The notes beneath the pieces are model-generated. The model was not told the DNA's origin. It worked only from the letters and a program-made list of their open reading frames with translations, and searched no databases. A stretch of DNA of 64,000 nucleotides from contig JAFUTI010000023.1 in NCBI GenBank assembly GCA_017471465.1, positions 186,001 through 250,000 of the forward strand, in the 5' to 3' direction. Positions 23,518 through 32,297 of the stretch are shown in pieces. Position 1 is the first letter of the stretch. Every line of letters begins with the position of its first letter. Position numbers and translations under genes: made by a program. The stretch is from Prevotella sp. (GTDB taxonomy: Bacteria > Bacteroidota > Bacteroidia > Bacteroidales > Bacteroidaceae).

Positions 23518-26082
23518 GCTAATCTGCAGCCCCGTCGTCGACAGCGTCATATCGACGAAGCGGGCATTCGGGTTACGGCGGTTCTCGTTCAAGACACGCT
23601 TGATGCGGGCAGCAGCCTCAGGGTCCTTAGCCACCATGTAGAGGTAGCCGCCGCCACCGGCTCCCGGCAGCTTGTAGCCCAGACAGAGGTCGTCGACGAG
23701 GCTGGTCAGGGCGCTGACCTCGGCGGGGTTGGTGCCGCTGTCGAGCCGCTGGTTCTGCGTCCAGTTCTGGCGTACGAGGAGTCCCATCTGCCGGAAGTCC
23801 TGCCGCTGAATGGCGTCGTACATCTGCAGTGTGTGCTCCTTCATCCGCCGCAACAGTTGCAGCTGGTCGCGGTCGTTAAGGAACATGCGTCGCACAATCT
23901 CGGCCAGTATCTGCTTGGCAGTACGCGTGATGCCGGTGTAGTATAAGAGGTGACAGGAGGCATACTCAGGCTGGGTGTAGAGGGCGTCGGGCAGCCAGCG
24001 TACCAGCGGGTCCTGGACGAAGCCGCAGGCCGTCTGCAGCAACTTCACGCCGCCGAGCACGCCGCCAAACTGGTCCTGCCAGCCGCCGCCGGTGGTCAGC
24101 AGCTGTTCGAGCTGCAGGGTACGGTAGCCTATCTCGTTCTTGTCCCACCCCAGTCCGCAGAAGTCGCTCAGAGCGCCCAGCACCGTGGCGGCCAGGATGC
24201 TGCTGGTGCCGAGGCCGCTGCCGGCGGGGATGGCCGAGAGCAGTGTCAGCTCGATGCCGCAGCCGAACTCCTTGAGGTGAGCTGAGAGCGACGAGAAGTG
24301 AGAGGCGGGCGAGAAGCCTGCCAGCACCAGTGCGGCCTTGGGGATGGAGAAGGGCGAGCCCACCTTGTTGTACTCCTTCAGCTGCTCATAGGTTTCCACC
24401 ACCTCGGAGGCGCCGAGGTCGATGCTGCGCAGTTTGATGTGGGGCTCGCGGCAGGGCTTTATGTAGACCTGCAGGGGCGGCTGGCCGTTGAGCTCGATGG
24501 CCAGGTTGACCACGCTGCCACCCTCCATCAGACAGTAGGGCGGCGTGTCGGTCCATCCTCCGGCAATGTCGATGCGCACTGGTGAGCGTCCCCACACAAT
24601 CTGGTCGTCGCAGATAGTTTTTCGAGGTACGAGGGGCGAGGTGCGAGGTACGAGATCACCAAGCAATCCGTCGCGCAGCAGGGCAAAGGCCTGCTGGCTG
24701 TCGCCACGGAACATGGCGTCGTGGATGCGCGTCATCAGCGGGGCATCGGCAGGCAGCGCTGACGGCAGGGGTATCTGCTCGTCGCGGAAGCGCCGTGCCA
24801 CGTCGTTCAGGTCGAGCTGGTAGAAGACGCTGTGCTGCCAGTTGGCAGCCATCGCCGACAGGTTCTCGCGCTGGAAGGCGCGACGCTGTGCAAAGAGGCG
24901 GCGCAGGTTGGCACGTTCCGCCAGCGCATTGCTGTCGACAGGGTCGTCGATGCGGTAGCGGCGCACCTCGTAGTCACTGTCGCCGACGGGAGTGACGTCG
25001 ATACACTCTCCCGGCTCCAGGCTGAAGGCCCAGTCGCCGCGGGGCACGCCTGTTATCACATGGTCGTGCGTCAGCTTCCAGTTCTTTCCGACGTAGGAGT
25101 TCTCTATCCAGATATTGGAATTCTCCTCGGTAAAGTCCACCTCCGTGACGGAGTTCTGCACGAAGATGGAGGGATGAGGCTTGCGGTCGAGATGAATGAT
25201 TGCGCGCTGATCGTTCACCAGGTTCTGCACGGCCAGTGTCGACGAGATCATCTCACGACTGGTGCCGAAGTGGTAGAACTCGCCGCCGGGCAGGGGGACG
25301 ACAGCCACCGTCAGCTGGCGTAGTTCGGGGTCGTCGATCAGAGGGTCGGTGCCCAGCGTGCAGCCAAACTCGCCATAGAGGTCGTAGGGGCCGTCCTCGC
25401 AGCGCCGCATCAGCAGCCTCACTGCCTTGTCCGACAACATCCACAGGCCGATGTCGGTCAGGTAGTAATGGTCGCGCTGCAGGTCGTTCAGCGTCTGCAC
25501 CGACGGTTTTTGCAGCATCTGCTTCAGTACGGCAGGCGACTGGCGACTGCTGACAAAGACACCGTGGTGGGTAGCCGTCGCTGCCGGCAGCCACAGCCCG
25601 TAGCAGACGACGTCGGCCTGCGGCACAGGCTGCAGGGGCTGCGTGGCCCGGATGAGGACATCGCCGCTGACCACCATCGTGTGGATATCGTCGGGGGCCA
25701 TCGCCATCAGCCGACGGTAAAGGGGCAGCTGCAGGTCGAGCAGCGTCTGATCGAAGCGCTGGCCACGCTCCCAGCGGAAGACCGGCACGGGCATGAGCAC
25801 CTTACCCTGCACGGCGTAGGAGGGCAGACGGCGGCTCTGACCGCCGGCATGTATGAGGATGCGCTTCTCCTGCGCGAGCCAGGAGTCGGTGGGTGACTCT
25901 TCAGGCTTCGCTTCTGACGTTTCACTTGAACAGGCCTGTTGCAAGAGCCAGGCCGTGCCGCCGCCACTGCCCAGACGGTGGCCTACAGGGTCGCACGTAC
26001 AGAAATACTCGTCGCGGCTCAGACCTGTGATATCGTGAAAGCAGTCGACCAAATTAGGGGGTAAGGATAGTAGTATCTTCAT
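23509..26082 (-). CDS. fkp: Bifunctional L-fucokinase / L-fucose-1-phosphate guanylyltransferase
   Basis: 857 residues. The N-terminal half is the GDP-fucose pyrophosphorylase (LGSGGGTAWLL at ~37-47, ILIHAGGQSRRLPSYA), the C-terminal third a GHMP kinase (IVWGRSPVRIDIAGGWTDTP, IPAGSGLGTSSILAATVLGA, KLPGAGGGGYLYMVAKDPEA). Together they turn free L-fucose into GDP-fucose for surface glycans. The sequence follows the Bacteroides fragilis Fkp closely, but that protein has 949 residues; about 90 are missing, mainly from the linker after DVTPVGDSDYEV (~residue 355). Both catalytic halves look complete. Divergent from fucP, the fucose importer. Two period-7 arrays lie in the gene, one in the interdomain linker. 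Confidence 0.95.
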   Translation of the reverse strand: MKILLSLPPNLVDCFHDITGLSRDEYFCTCDPVGHRLGSGGGTAWLLQQACSSETSEAKPEESPTDSWLAQEKRILIHAGGQSRRLPSYAVQGKVLMPVPVFRWERGQRFDQTLLDLQLPLYRRLMAMAPDDIHTMVVSGDVLIRATQPLQPVPQADVVCYGLWLPAATATHHGVFVSSRQSPAVLKQMLQKPSVQTLNDLQRDHYYLTDIGLWMLSDKAVRLLMRRCEDGPYDLYGEFGCTLGTDPLIDDPELRQLTVAVVPLPGGEFYHFGTSREMISSTLAVQNLVNDQRAIIHLDRKPHPSIFVQNSVTEVDFTEENSNIWIENSYVGKNWKLTHDHVITGVPRGDWAFSLEPGECIDVTPVGDSDYEVRRYRIDDPVDSNALAERANLRRLFAQRRAFQRENLSAMAANWQHSVFYQLDLNDVARRFRDEQIPLPSALPADAPLMTRIHDAMFRGDSQQAFALLRDGLLGDLVPRTSPLVPRKTICDDQIVWGRSPVRIDIAGGWTDTPPYCLMEGGSVVNLAIELNGQPPLQVYIKPCREPHIKLRSIDLGASEVVETYEQLKEYNKVGSPFSIPKAALVLAGFSPASHFSSLSAHLKEFGCGIELTLLSAIPAGSGLGTSSILAATVLGALSDFCGLGWDKNEIGYRTLQLEQLLTTGGGWQDQFGGVLGGVKLLQTACGFVQDPLVRWLPDALYTQPEYASCHLLYYTGITRTAKQILAEIVRRMFLNDRDQLQLLRRMKEHTLQMYDAIQRQDFRQMGLLVRQNWTQNQRLDSGTNPAEVSALTSLVDDLCLGYKLPGAGGGGYLYMVAKDPEAAARIKRVLNENRRNPNARFVDMTLSTTGLQISRS
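24620..24654. repeat. Period-7 array inside fkp
   Basis: Five 7-mers: TTTCGAG, GTACGAG, GGGCGAG, GTGCGAG, GTACGAG. The coding strand reads DLVPRTSPLVPRK in the linker before the kinase domain. Same unit as at 7661 and 62058. Confidence 0.7.
25896..25930. repeat. Weak period-7 array near the 5' end of fkp
   Basis: ACTCTTC, AGGCTTC, GCTTCTG, ACGTTTC, ACTTGAA. It encodes the hydrophilic stretch CSSETSEAKPEESP between LLQQ and WLAQEKR, where the B. fragilis protein has an unrelated loop. Degenerate, so less certain than the others. Confidence 0.4.
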
Positions 26083-26102
26083 CGTTTTACCGTTTTCTTT
26101 TG

Positions 26103-26110
26103 CAAAATTA
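26103..26110 (-). promoter_or_regulatory. -7 element (TAATTTTG) for fkp
   Basis: Minus-strand TAATTTTG lies 20 bases before the fkp ATG and is divergent from the fucP promoter. Confidence 0.45.
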
Positions 26111-26153
26111 CAAATTATTTCTTAAAAAATGTGCTTTTATCATTCTTTTTTAT

Positions 26154-26161
26154 TACTTTTG
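26154..26161 (+). promoter_or_regulatory. -7 element (TACTTTTG) for fucP
   Basis: TACTTTTG lies 30 bases before the chosen fucP start at 26192. Upstream in-frame ATGs at 26129 lie before this promoter and so cannot be used from it. Confidence 0.55.
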
Positions 26162-26191
26162 CCCTGCCTAAAACAAACAAACGACAAAACG

Positions 26192-27520
26192 ATGAAACAT
26201 CAGAAGTACGAAATCTTCGGAGAACTGAGCAGTGGCCAGATTCTGCCCTTCATACTCATTGCGTGCTGTTTCGCCCTCTGGGGCTTCACCAACGATATGA
26301 CTCCCGTCATGGTCAGCACCTTCTCGAAAGTGTTCCATTTGAGCACCTTCGAAGGCAGCATGGTGACCATAGCCAATTACCTGGGCTATCTCGTCATGGC
26401 CATCCCGGCGGCAATCCTTATCAGTAAATACAACTTCAAGGCTGGCGTACTCATGGGCCTGGGCATCTATGCCGTCGGCGCCTTGCTCTTCCTGCCGGCG
26501 AAGTTCATCGGCAACTTCTCGCCATTCCTTGGTGCCTACTTCACGATGACCTGCGGACTGGCCCTGCTGGAGACCTGCTGCCATCCGATGGTCTACTGCA
26601 TGGGGAGCGAGAGCACCGGCATCAGGCGCCTGAACCTGGTACAGACCTTCAACGCCATTGGTGCCGTCATCGGTATGTTCATCACCCGCAATGTGATACA
26701 GGATGGCATCAGCCCGATACCTACCGCCGTTCGTTTGCGTATGCCGGTGAAGCAGTTTGAGGTCATCAAAGACCACGACCTAACGGTGCTCATACAGCCC
26801 TATATCCTCATCAGCGCCATTGCCATCCTACTGCTGGTGCTCATACGCATACAGAACATGAAAGTGTTTAACGACGACAAGGAGACCGGCAGTCTGCGAC
26901 AGGAGATCTCGGAGCTGCTCAAAAACGTCAACTACCGCGAGTCGGTGGTGGCACAATTCTTCTATGTGGGCGCTCAGGTGTGCTGCTGGGCATACATCAT
27001 CCAGTATGGCATGCGTATCTTCATGGCAGAGGGAATAGCTGAGAAAGAGGCCGAACTGATAGCACAGAAGTACAACATCGCCGCCATGGTTGCCTTCGCC
27101 GTTTTCCGCTTTATCTTCACATGGCTGCTGCGTTACTTCAGCGCCGACCGTCTGCTGGCGGTCATGGCTATCGTTGCCATCGTGCTTACCTGCGGCACGA
27201 TACTCTTCACCGACCGCAACGGGCTCTATTGCCTCATTGCCATCAGCGCCTGCATGTCGCTGATGTTCGCCACCATCTACGGAATGGGACTGCGCGGAAT
27301 GGGAAAAGACGTCAAACTGGCAAGCGCCGGCATGACGATGGCCGTCTTCGGCGGTGCTGTCTTCCCCGCCATCCAAGCTGTCATCATCGACTCCCATATC
27401 ACATTGTTAGGCATGTCGTCGGTCAACCTGTCGTTCATCGTACCGGTTATCTGCTTTGTCGTGGTAGCCGTCTTCGGACACAGGGGCTACGTCAGGCATC
27501 ACATCCTGGGCGTCGTCTGA
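26192..27520 (+). CDS. fucP: L-fucose:H+ symporter (FucP family)
   Basis: 442 residues from MKHQKYEIFGELSSG. Twelve or so membrane helices; FALWGFTNDMTPVMVSTFSK matches the FucP signature in helix 1, and GLALLETCCHPMVYCMGSES matches the conserved substrate region. FucP imports fucose with protons across the inner membrane. Divergent from fkp, which converts the imported fucose to GDP-fucose, so the two genes form a salvage unit. The gene end overlaps the convergent yfhO-like gene by 29 bases. Confidence in the family is high. Confidence 0.93.
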   Translation: MKHQKYEIFGELSSGQILPFILIACCFALWGFTNDMTPVMVSTFSKVFHLSTFEGSMVTIANYLGYLVMAIPAAILISKYNFKAGVLMGLGIYAVGALLFLPAKFIGNFSPFLGAYFTMTCGLALLETCCHPMVYCMGSESTGIRRLNLVQTFNAIGAVIGMFITRNVIQDGISPIPTAVRLRMPVKQFEVIKDHDLTVLIQPYILISAIAILLLVLIRIQNMKVFNDDKETGSLRQEISELLKNVNYRESVVAQFFYVGAQVCCWAYIIQYGMRIFMAEGIAEKEAELIAQKYNIAAMVAFAVFRFIFTWLLRYFSADRLLAVMAIVAIVLTCGTILFTDRNGLYCLIAISACMSLMFATIYGMGLRGMGKDVKLASAGMTMAVFGGAVFPAIQAVIIDSHITLLGMSSVNLSFIVPVICFVVVAVFGHRGYVRHHILGVV

Positions 27521-29993
27521 CCGTCAGGACGACGGCCAGCACGATGAGCAGCAGGAGGATGCCGAGTGAGACGTAGGCCACGGTCTCGGTCGTGTCCAGC
27601 GACTTGGGGAAGAAGGCCAGCTCCACCTGGTGGCGTCCCGGCGCTACAGTCAGTGCACGCAGCACGTAGTCGACACGTCCCAACTCTGCCGGCTCACCGT
27701 CGATGGTAGCCGTCCATCCTGGATAGTAAATCTCCGAGAAGACCACTACCCCACCTTTAGCCGACGTCACGTCGTACGTCAGACGGTTAGGCTCGTATGC
27801 CGTCAGCGTCACAAGACTTGCCGAGTCGGCAGCCGACGCATCAACCGCCTTCAGCAGCTCACCGAACTTCTTGTCGGCAACAGCCTCATGGCGCAGGTCA
27901 AGTTTGGCGATGGCATCCAGTTCCTCGTTGGCATTGTCGACCAGCCGAACGCGGTCGACGAACCACGCATTGCCGTAGGCGTAAGGATTAGCCACGGGCA
28001 CGGTCTTACCCGACTGCAGCGGTAGTATGAAGTAGCGGGTGTTGAGCATGTTCAGCACAGGGTAGAGGCTGTCGCCGCGGACCTGTGTCATATCACCGGC
28101 AGCACCGGCCACAGCCTGGTAGGCCTGCTGCATCTCCGGCGAGATGTAAGCTTCAATCAGTTCCTGATAGCGGCGCAGCTTGGCGGCATGGTAACCGCCA
28201 ATCGACTTATGATAGTACGACGTCTCGTTCTCGTTGAACGTGTTCGATGCCAGGTTCAGCACACGGTAGTCAAGTGTCTTGTCGGCAAGGATAATCTCGT
28301 CGGTCTCGCTCTTGGGCTGAGCCATCTCACGCTCAGTCTTCGGCACAAACATCTCGTCGTTCAGGTAGCGCTTGTTCACCTGCCACAGATCGAAGAGGCA
28401 GAGCACCATCAGGATGGCCGTCATATACTCCACGCGTAACTTCCTGGCCCTGTAGAGCAACAGGCAGAGAACACCGATGAGGACGATGAAGAACGAGCGC
28501 CAGGCATCGCTGGTGAACATCGCCCGACGCATCTCCGTCAGGTTCTGCAGCAACGGTGCCAGCTGGTCGGCAGGTATCTGCGACATCGCCTGCATCTCTG
28601 ACGACGACACATAATTGCCGAAGAACACGTCGGGCATCACGGCAAAGAGCAGGGCGATGCCACCGGTGAGGGCGAAAGCCACATACACAAACTTCATGTT
28701 CTTGCTAAGTGTCTCCGGCTCGTCGACAACCTTCTTCAGCGCCAGCATCGCCAGCAGGGGGATGGTGAACTCGGCAATGACCAGGATGGAGGCCACGGTA
28801 CGGAACTTGGCGTACATCGGCACGTAGTCGAGGAAGAAGTCGGTCAGACCCATGAAGTTCTTACCCCACGACAGCAGGATGCTCAGCACCGTAGCAGCGA
28901 GCAACGCCCACTTCATCGGTCCCTTGACGATGAACAGGCCCAAGACAAACAGGAAAAGCACAAAGGCGCCCACGTAGACAGGGCCCTGCGTGCCGGGCTG
29001 CTCACCCCAGTACTGTCCCAACTGCTGATAGATACCAATGTAGTTGTTGTCGGCATGAGCCATAGCCGTCTTATTGGCAGCCAACGGCTGCGAAGCACCA
29101 CCCTTCGTATTGGGCACAAGCAGCGTCCACGTCTCGCCGATGCCATACGACCACTGTGTGATGTAGTCGCGCTCCAATCCGCTATTGGTCTGGTTGCCCG
29201 TGTCGGCCTTCACCAATTCGCTCTTTCCGCGCATCGACTCCTGACCATACTGCCATGTGTGGTAGAGATTCGACAGATTGACCAGCACACCTAACAGACC
29301 GCCAACGATACAGGCTGCCGTAGCCTTCAGCCAGTGTACATAGCGCTTCTCGCGTATGGCCTCCACCAAATAGGCCAACCCCATAAAGAGTATGATAAAC
29401 AGATAGTAGTAGGTCATCTGTACGTGGTTGGCAAACACTTCGAAGGCGGCAAAGATGCCCGTCAGGGCCAGTCCCCACAGATACTTTCCACGATAGGCCA
29501 GCACCACACCCGCTATCATCGGCGGCAGGTAGGCCAATGCCCACACCTTCCAGATGTGGCCGGCAGCTATGATAATCAGGAAATAGGTAGAGAAAGCCCA
29601 CATCACCGAGCCCAGCGTCGCCAGATACCAGCGGAAGTCGAAGGCCCGCAACAGGATATAGAAGCCCAGGAGATAGGCAAAGACGTACCACACATTCTCA
29701 GGGAGCCACAGGTGGTAGGCACTGATGGCCGTGCTCAGCGTGTCGCTACTCTTGTAGGACGGTGCCATCTGGTAGGTCGGCATGCCCGAGAACAGCGCGT
29801 TCGTCCAACGGGTGCGCTCGCCCGTGCGCTGCTGATATTCCGCCATCTCCTGACCGGAACCGCGTCCTGCCGACGAGTCGTGACGGTAGAGAATACGTCC
29901 CTCGATGTCGGCGGGAAAGAAATAGGCAAATGCCACAACAACAAACAATAACACTACCACGATGTCGGGTAGCCACTTCTTCAATATGGTCAT
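27492..29993 (-). CDS. YfhO-family membrane protein
   Basis: About 833 residues from the ATG at 29993 (MTILKKWLPDIVVVLLFVVV). Multiple membrane helices in the first two thirds and a periplasmic C-terminal part that ends with two helices (VAYVSLGILLLLIVLAVVL). Motifs such as NALFSGMPTYQMAP, EVFANHVQMTYYYLFIILFM and VLNMLNTRYFILPLQSG are typical of Bacteroidetes YfhO, a GT-C-fold relative proposed to modify cell-envelope polymers with sugars. Substrate unknown. The frame extends 131 residues further upstream but those residues are antisense to mtnN and lack family similarity. Confidence 0.9.
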   Translation of the reverse strand: MTILKKWLPDIVVVLLFVVVAFAYFFPADIEGRILYRHDSSAGRGSGQEMAEYQQRTGERTRWTNALFSGMPTYQMAPSYKSSDTLSTAISAYHLWLPENVWYVFAYLLGFYILLRAFDFRWYLATLGSVMWAFSTYFLIIIAAGHIWKVWALAYLPPMIAGVVLAYRGKYLWGLALTGIFAAFEVFANHVQMTYYYLFIILFMGLAYLVEAIREKRYVHWLKATAACIVGGLLGVLVNLSNLYHTWQYGQESMRGKSELVKADTGNQTNSGLERDYITQWSYGIGETWTLLVPNTKGGASQPLAANKTAMAHADNNYIGIYQQLGQYWGEQPGTQGPVYVGAFVLFLFVLGLFIVKGPMKWALLAATVLSILLSWGKNFMGLTDFFLDYVPMYAKFRTVASILVIAEFTIPLLAMLALKKVVDEPETLSKNMKFVYVAFALTGGIALLFAVMPDVFFGNYVSSSEMQAMSQIPADQLAPLLQNLTEMRRAMFTSDAWRSFFIVLIGVLCLLLYRARKLRVEYMTAILMVLCLFDLWQVNKRYLNDEMFVPKTEREMAQPKSETDEIILADKTLDYRVLNLASNTFNENETSYYHKSIGGYHAAKLRRYQELIEAYISPEMQQAYQAVAGAAGDMTQVRGDSLYPVLNMLNTRYFILPLQSGKTVPVANPYAYGNAWFVDRVRLVDNANEELDAIAKLDLRHEAVADKKFGELLKAVDASAADSASLVTLTAYEPNRLTYDVTSAKGGVVVFSEIYYPGWTATIDGEPAELGRVDYVLRALTVAPGRHQVELAFFPKSLDTTETVAYVSLGILLLLIVLAVVLTVRRRPGCDA

Positions 29994-30021
29994 AACTTGC
30001 AAGTTTTTTTGTTTCTGCGTG

Positions 30022-30050
30022 CAAAGGTACAAAAATTTTTCGTACCTTTG
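30022..30050. promoter_or_regulatory. Divergent -7 elements for yfhO-like gene and mtnN
   Basis: Minus-strand TACCTTTG at 30022-30029 lies 28 bases before the yfhO-like ATG; plus-strand TACCTTTG at 30043-30050 lies 18 bases before the mtnN ATG. The two face away from each other with 13 bases between, so RNA polymerase binding at one may exclude the other. Confidence 0.65.
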
Positions 30051-30068
30051 TAGCCAAAACCACAGAAA

Positions 30069-30719
30069 ATGATGAAAATAGGAATTATAGTAGCTATGGA
30101 CAAGGAGTTGCAGCAGCTGCAGCAGCTCTTTACCGACGGTTCGGTGCGCGTCGAGAAATGCGGCATCGGCAAGGTGAACGCCGCCCTCGGCGCACAGCGT
30201 ATGATCAATGAGTTCCAGCCCGACGTCATCATCTCCAGCGGCTGCGCCGGCGGCAACGGCGACGACATCAACATACAGGACGTCGTCGTCAGTGCGGAAC
30301 TGACGTACCATGACGTCTACTGCGGTAAAGCAATCGACGACACCACCGTCTACGGACAGGTGCAGGGGCTGCCAGCACGCTACCAAGCCGACTCATGGCT
30401 GTTGGAGAAAGCCAGAAGTCTGGATTGCGGTGTGAAGATACACCCAGGACTGATCGTCACCGGCGACTGGTTTGTAGACTCCCGTGACAAGATGCGCGAG
30501 ATAGTAGGTCACTTCCCCGAGGCCAAGGCCGTCGATATGGAGTCGTGCGCCATCGCGCAGACCTGCTATATAAATAAGGTGAAATTCATCTCCTTCCGCG
30601 TCGTCAGCGACATCCCCCTGCGCGACACCGACGCCTCGCAGTATCACAACTTCTGGGACACCATTGCAGCTAACTCATTCCAAGTCACCAAAACATTCGT
30701 AGAATCACTATGGAAGTAA
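30069..30719 (+). CDS. mtnN: 5'-methylthioadenosine/S-adenosylhomocysteine nucleosidase
   Basis: 216 residues. MKIGIIVAMDKELQQLQQLF and ISSGCAGGNG fit the phosphorylase-like fold; VTGDWFVDS and KAVDMESCAIAQTCY carry the catalytic and ribose-binding Met-Glu pair. The enzyme cuts adenine from methylthioadenosine and S-adenosylhomocysteine. It overlaps luxS by 10 bases, forming the classic pfs-luxS unit of the activated methyl cycle. Either of two neighbouring ATGs may be used. Confidence 0.95.
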   Translation: MMKIGIIVAMDKELQQLQQLFTDGSVRVEKCGIGKVNAALGAQRMINEFQPDVIISSGCAGGNGDDINIQDVVVSAELTYHDVYCGKAIDDTTVYGQVQGLPARYQADSWLLEKARSLDCGVKIHPGLIVTGDWFVDSRDKMREIVGHFPEAKAVDMESCAIAQTCYINKVKFISFRVVSDIPLRDTDASQYHNFWDTIAANSFQVTKTFVESLWK

Positions 30720-31204
30720 TACAGAGCTTTACCATCGACCACACACACTTGAAGCCAGGCATCTACGTCTCGCGCGAAGACAAAGGGTTCACCACCTACG
30801 ACCTGCGCATCACCGAACCCAACAAGGAGCCCGCCGTGGCACCAGCCGCCATCCACAGTCTGGAGCACCTCATGGCCACGTGGTTTCGCAACTCACGGGT
30901 GAAGGACGACGTCGTCTACGTCGGACCAATGGGATGTCTGACAGGTATGTATATCATCATGACAGGCACCTATACCATCGAAGATATGCGCCAGCTGACC
31001 ATCGAGTGTCTGGAATGGATACTCACCCAGACGGAGGTGCCGGCCACGCAACCGGAATCGTGCGGCAACTACCTGCTCCACGACCTACCTATGTGCAAGT
31101 GGGAGAGTGCCCGCTACCTCGACCGTCTGCAGCACAATTTCCACAGCGAGTACACCAAGCTACAGGTCACCCTCGACGACGGAAAAATCTTTGCCGACGC
31201 ATAA
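30710..31204 (+). CDS. luxS: S-ribosylhomocysteine lyase (AI-2 synthase)
   Basis: 164 residues. The metal site HSLEH (His49, His53) and MGCLTGMYIIM with the active-site Cys near residue 79 are in place, as is the late CGNYLLHDLPMCKWES with the third ligand Cys. LuxS splits S-ribosylhomocysteine to homocysteine and the AI-2 precursor DPD. Translation is coupled to mtnN through a 10-base overlap. Whether AI-2 is used as a signal here cannot be judged from the window. Confidence 0.96.
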   Translation: MEVIQSFTIDHTHLKPGIYVSREDKGFTTYDLRITEPNKEPAVAPAAIHSLEHLMATWFRNSRVKDDVVYVGPMGCLTGMYIIMTGTYTIEDMRQLTIECLEWILTQTEVPATQPESCGNYLLHDLPMCKWESARYLDRLQHNFHSEYTKLQVTLDDGKIFADA

Positions 31205-31255
31205 AATAGGGTTCATTCAGCTTCAGCCATACCTGCTCAAGTATTTAAAATACTG

Positions 31256-32146
31256 TTATAAACCATTGACGGTCTCAGCAGTGAGTCCTGTGGCCTCGGC
31301 AATCTGATCAATGGTCATCACATTCATGGACTTCAGCTTGCGCGCCGTATCGAGCTTACCTTGCTCAATGCCCTCAGCACGACCCTCAGCACGACCCTCG
31401 GCACGACCCTCAGCAAGTCCTTGCTTATAGCCGTGACGAATGGCACCACGCTCGTTGTACACAGCATCCCAGTAGTACTCGTAGGCTCTCAGTTCCGCTT
31501 CGTTATAGGCCGACTTCTCCAGTATTTTCAAAGCCTTGCTGGTGTCGGGGTTCTCTAACAGTTCGGCGGGAATCTCGTCGGTGTCACGGTCAATCTCAGT
31601 AAGGAAGCGTAGCCACAATACGGCCATCTTGCGCTCCTTGATGGTCTGCGGCTTAAACTTCGGCAGTTCGACGAACACGAAGCGCAGCCCCTCGATGATG
31701 CGGTCGCTGTGCTCCACATTCACGATGGCATAGTCGTGGTAGAACTCGTCGGGACCGGCATCGAAACCAACATCATTGATGAGATTCAGCGCATAGACGG
31801 GCTGTAACAGCGAGTAGTCCTCGCTCGTGCCGAGCTGCTTCACCACGGCCTTAGCTGCGTTGAGAATGACACGCTGCTGGAACTCGTTGTTCCAGTTCAT
31901 CTGCATCTCAACGATAAAATGGCGACCGCCCGTCTCACGGCAGCGCACGTCGACAATACTGTTCTTCTTACCGGGGTTCTCGGGAACCATCTCCGGCGTG
32001 AGGTATTCCACATGCTCTATCCGTTTCCCCTCGTCAAGGGGCAGCAGGGCGTTAAGCAGGCTCATCACCAGGTCAGGATGTTCGCCGAACACCTTCTTGA
32101 AGGTCAGGTCGGCCTTCGGATTCAGATATTTTCCTTTCATTTCCAT
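31256..32146 (-). CDS. Rpn-family / PD-(D/E)XK nuclease family transposase
   Basis: 296 residues. KYLNPKADLTFKKVFGEHPD and the nuclease core NSIVDVRCRETGGRHFIVEMQM match the Bacteroidetes Rpn-like proteins, recombination-promoting nucleases usually labelled PD-(D/E)XK transposases. The C-terminal region has four copies of EGRA encoded by a 12-base tandem repeat, and ends with a small helix-turn-helix-like part (MTIDQIAEATGLTAETVNGL). Two starts (MEMK or MKGK) are possible. Its first ~80 bases and upstream region are duplicated at 36005-36190. No terminal repeats directly flank both sides. Confidence 0.88.
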   Translation of the reverse strand: MEMKGKYLNPKADLTFKKVFGEHPDLVMSLLNALLPLDEGKRIEHVEYLTPEMVPENPGKKNSIVDVRCRETGGRHFIVEMQMNWNNEFQQRVILNAAKAVVKQLGTSEDYSLLQPVYALNLINDVGFDAGPDEFYHDYAIVNVEHSDRIIEGLRFVFVELPKFKPQTIKERKMAVLWLRFLTEIDRDTDEIPAELLENPDTSKALKILEKSAYNEAELRAYEYYWDAVYNERGAIRHGYKQGLAEGRAEGRAEGRAEGIEQGKLDTARKLKSMNVMTIDQIAEATGLTAETVNGL

Positions 32147-32251
32147 CAGATTTTGCTATTCTATTGTGCAAAGATACGCATTTTCTGCGAAACGGCAAAG
32201 TGTTTTCAAGAAAAATAGGTGACACCTCTTACACCAGGCACTTAACTACCT
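32065..32251. repeat. Block A of a ~186-bp duplication (5' end of Rpn gene, promoter and one inverted-repeat arm)
   Basis: Nearly identical to 36005-36190, with roughly a dozen differences. It covers the first 27 codons of the Rpn gene, its promoter, and the arm of the inverted-repeat family. Confidence 0.9.
32169..32176 (-). promoter_or_regulatory. -7 element (TATCTTTG) for the Rpn gene
   Basis: Minus-strand TATCTTTG lies 22 bases before the first ATG. The same element is kept in the duplicated copy at 36119-36126. Confidence 0.55.
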
Positions 32252-32254
32252 GAA
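32219..32254. repeat. Single arm of the inverted-repeat family (element 3, incomplete)
   Basis: GGTGACACCTCTTACACCAG followed by GCACTTAACTACCTGA matches the left arm of element 2 with a few changes. No matching right arm is found before the next gene, so the element is truncated or a solo end. Confidence 0.75.
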
Positions 32255-32297
32255 AAAAACTGCTTGCTGTTAAGGCTATTCAAGAAAATGACTACGG

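Noticed and set aside
31380-31425. Tandem 12-base repeat in the Rpn gene (EGRA copies) as a member of the 7-base array family
   Set aside because: Its period is 12 and it is a common feature of Rpn proteins, so it is unrelated.
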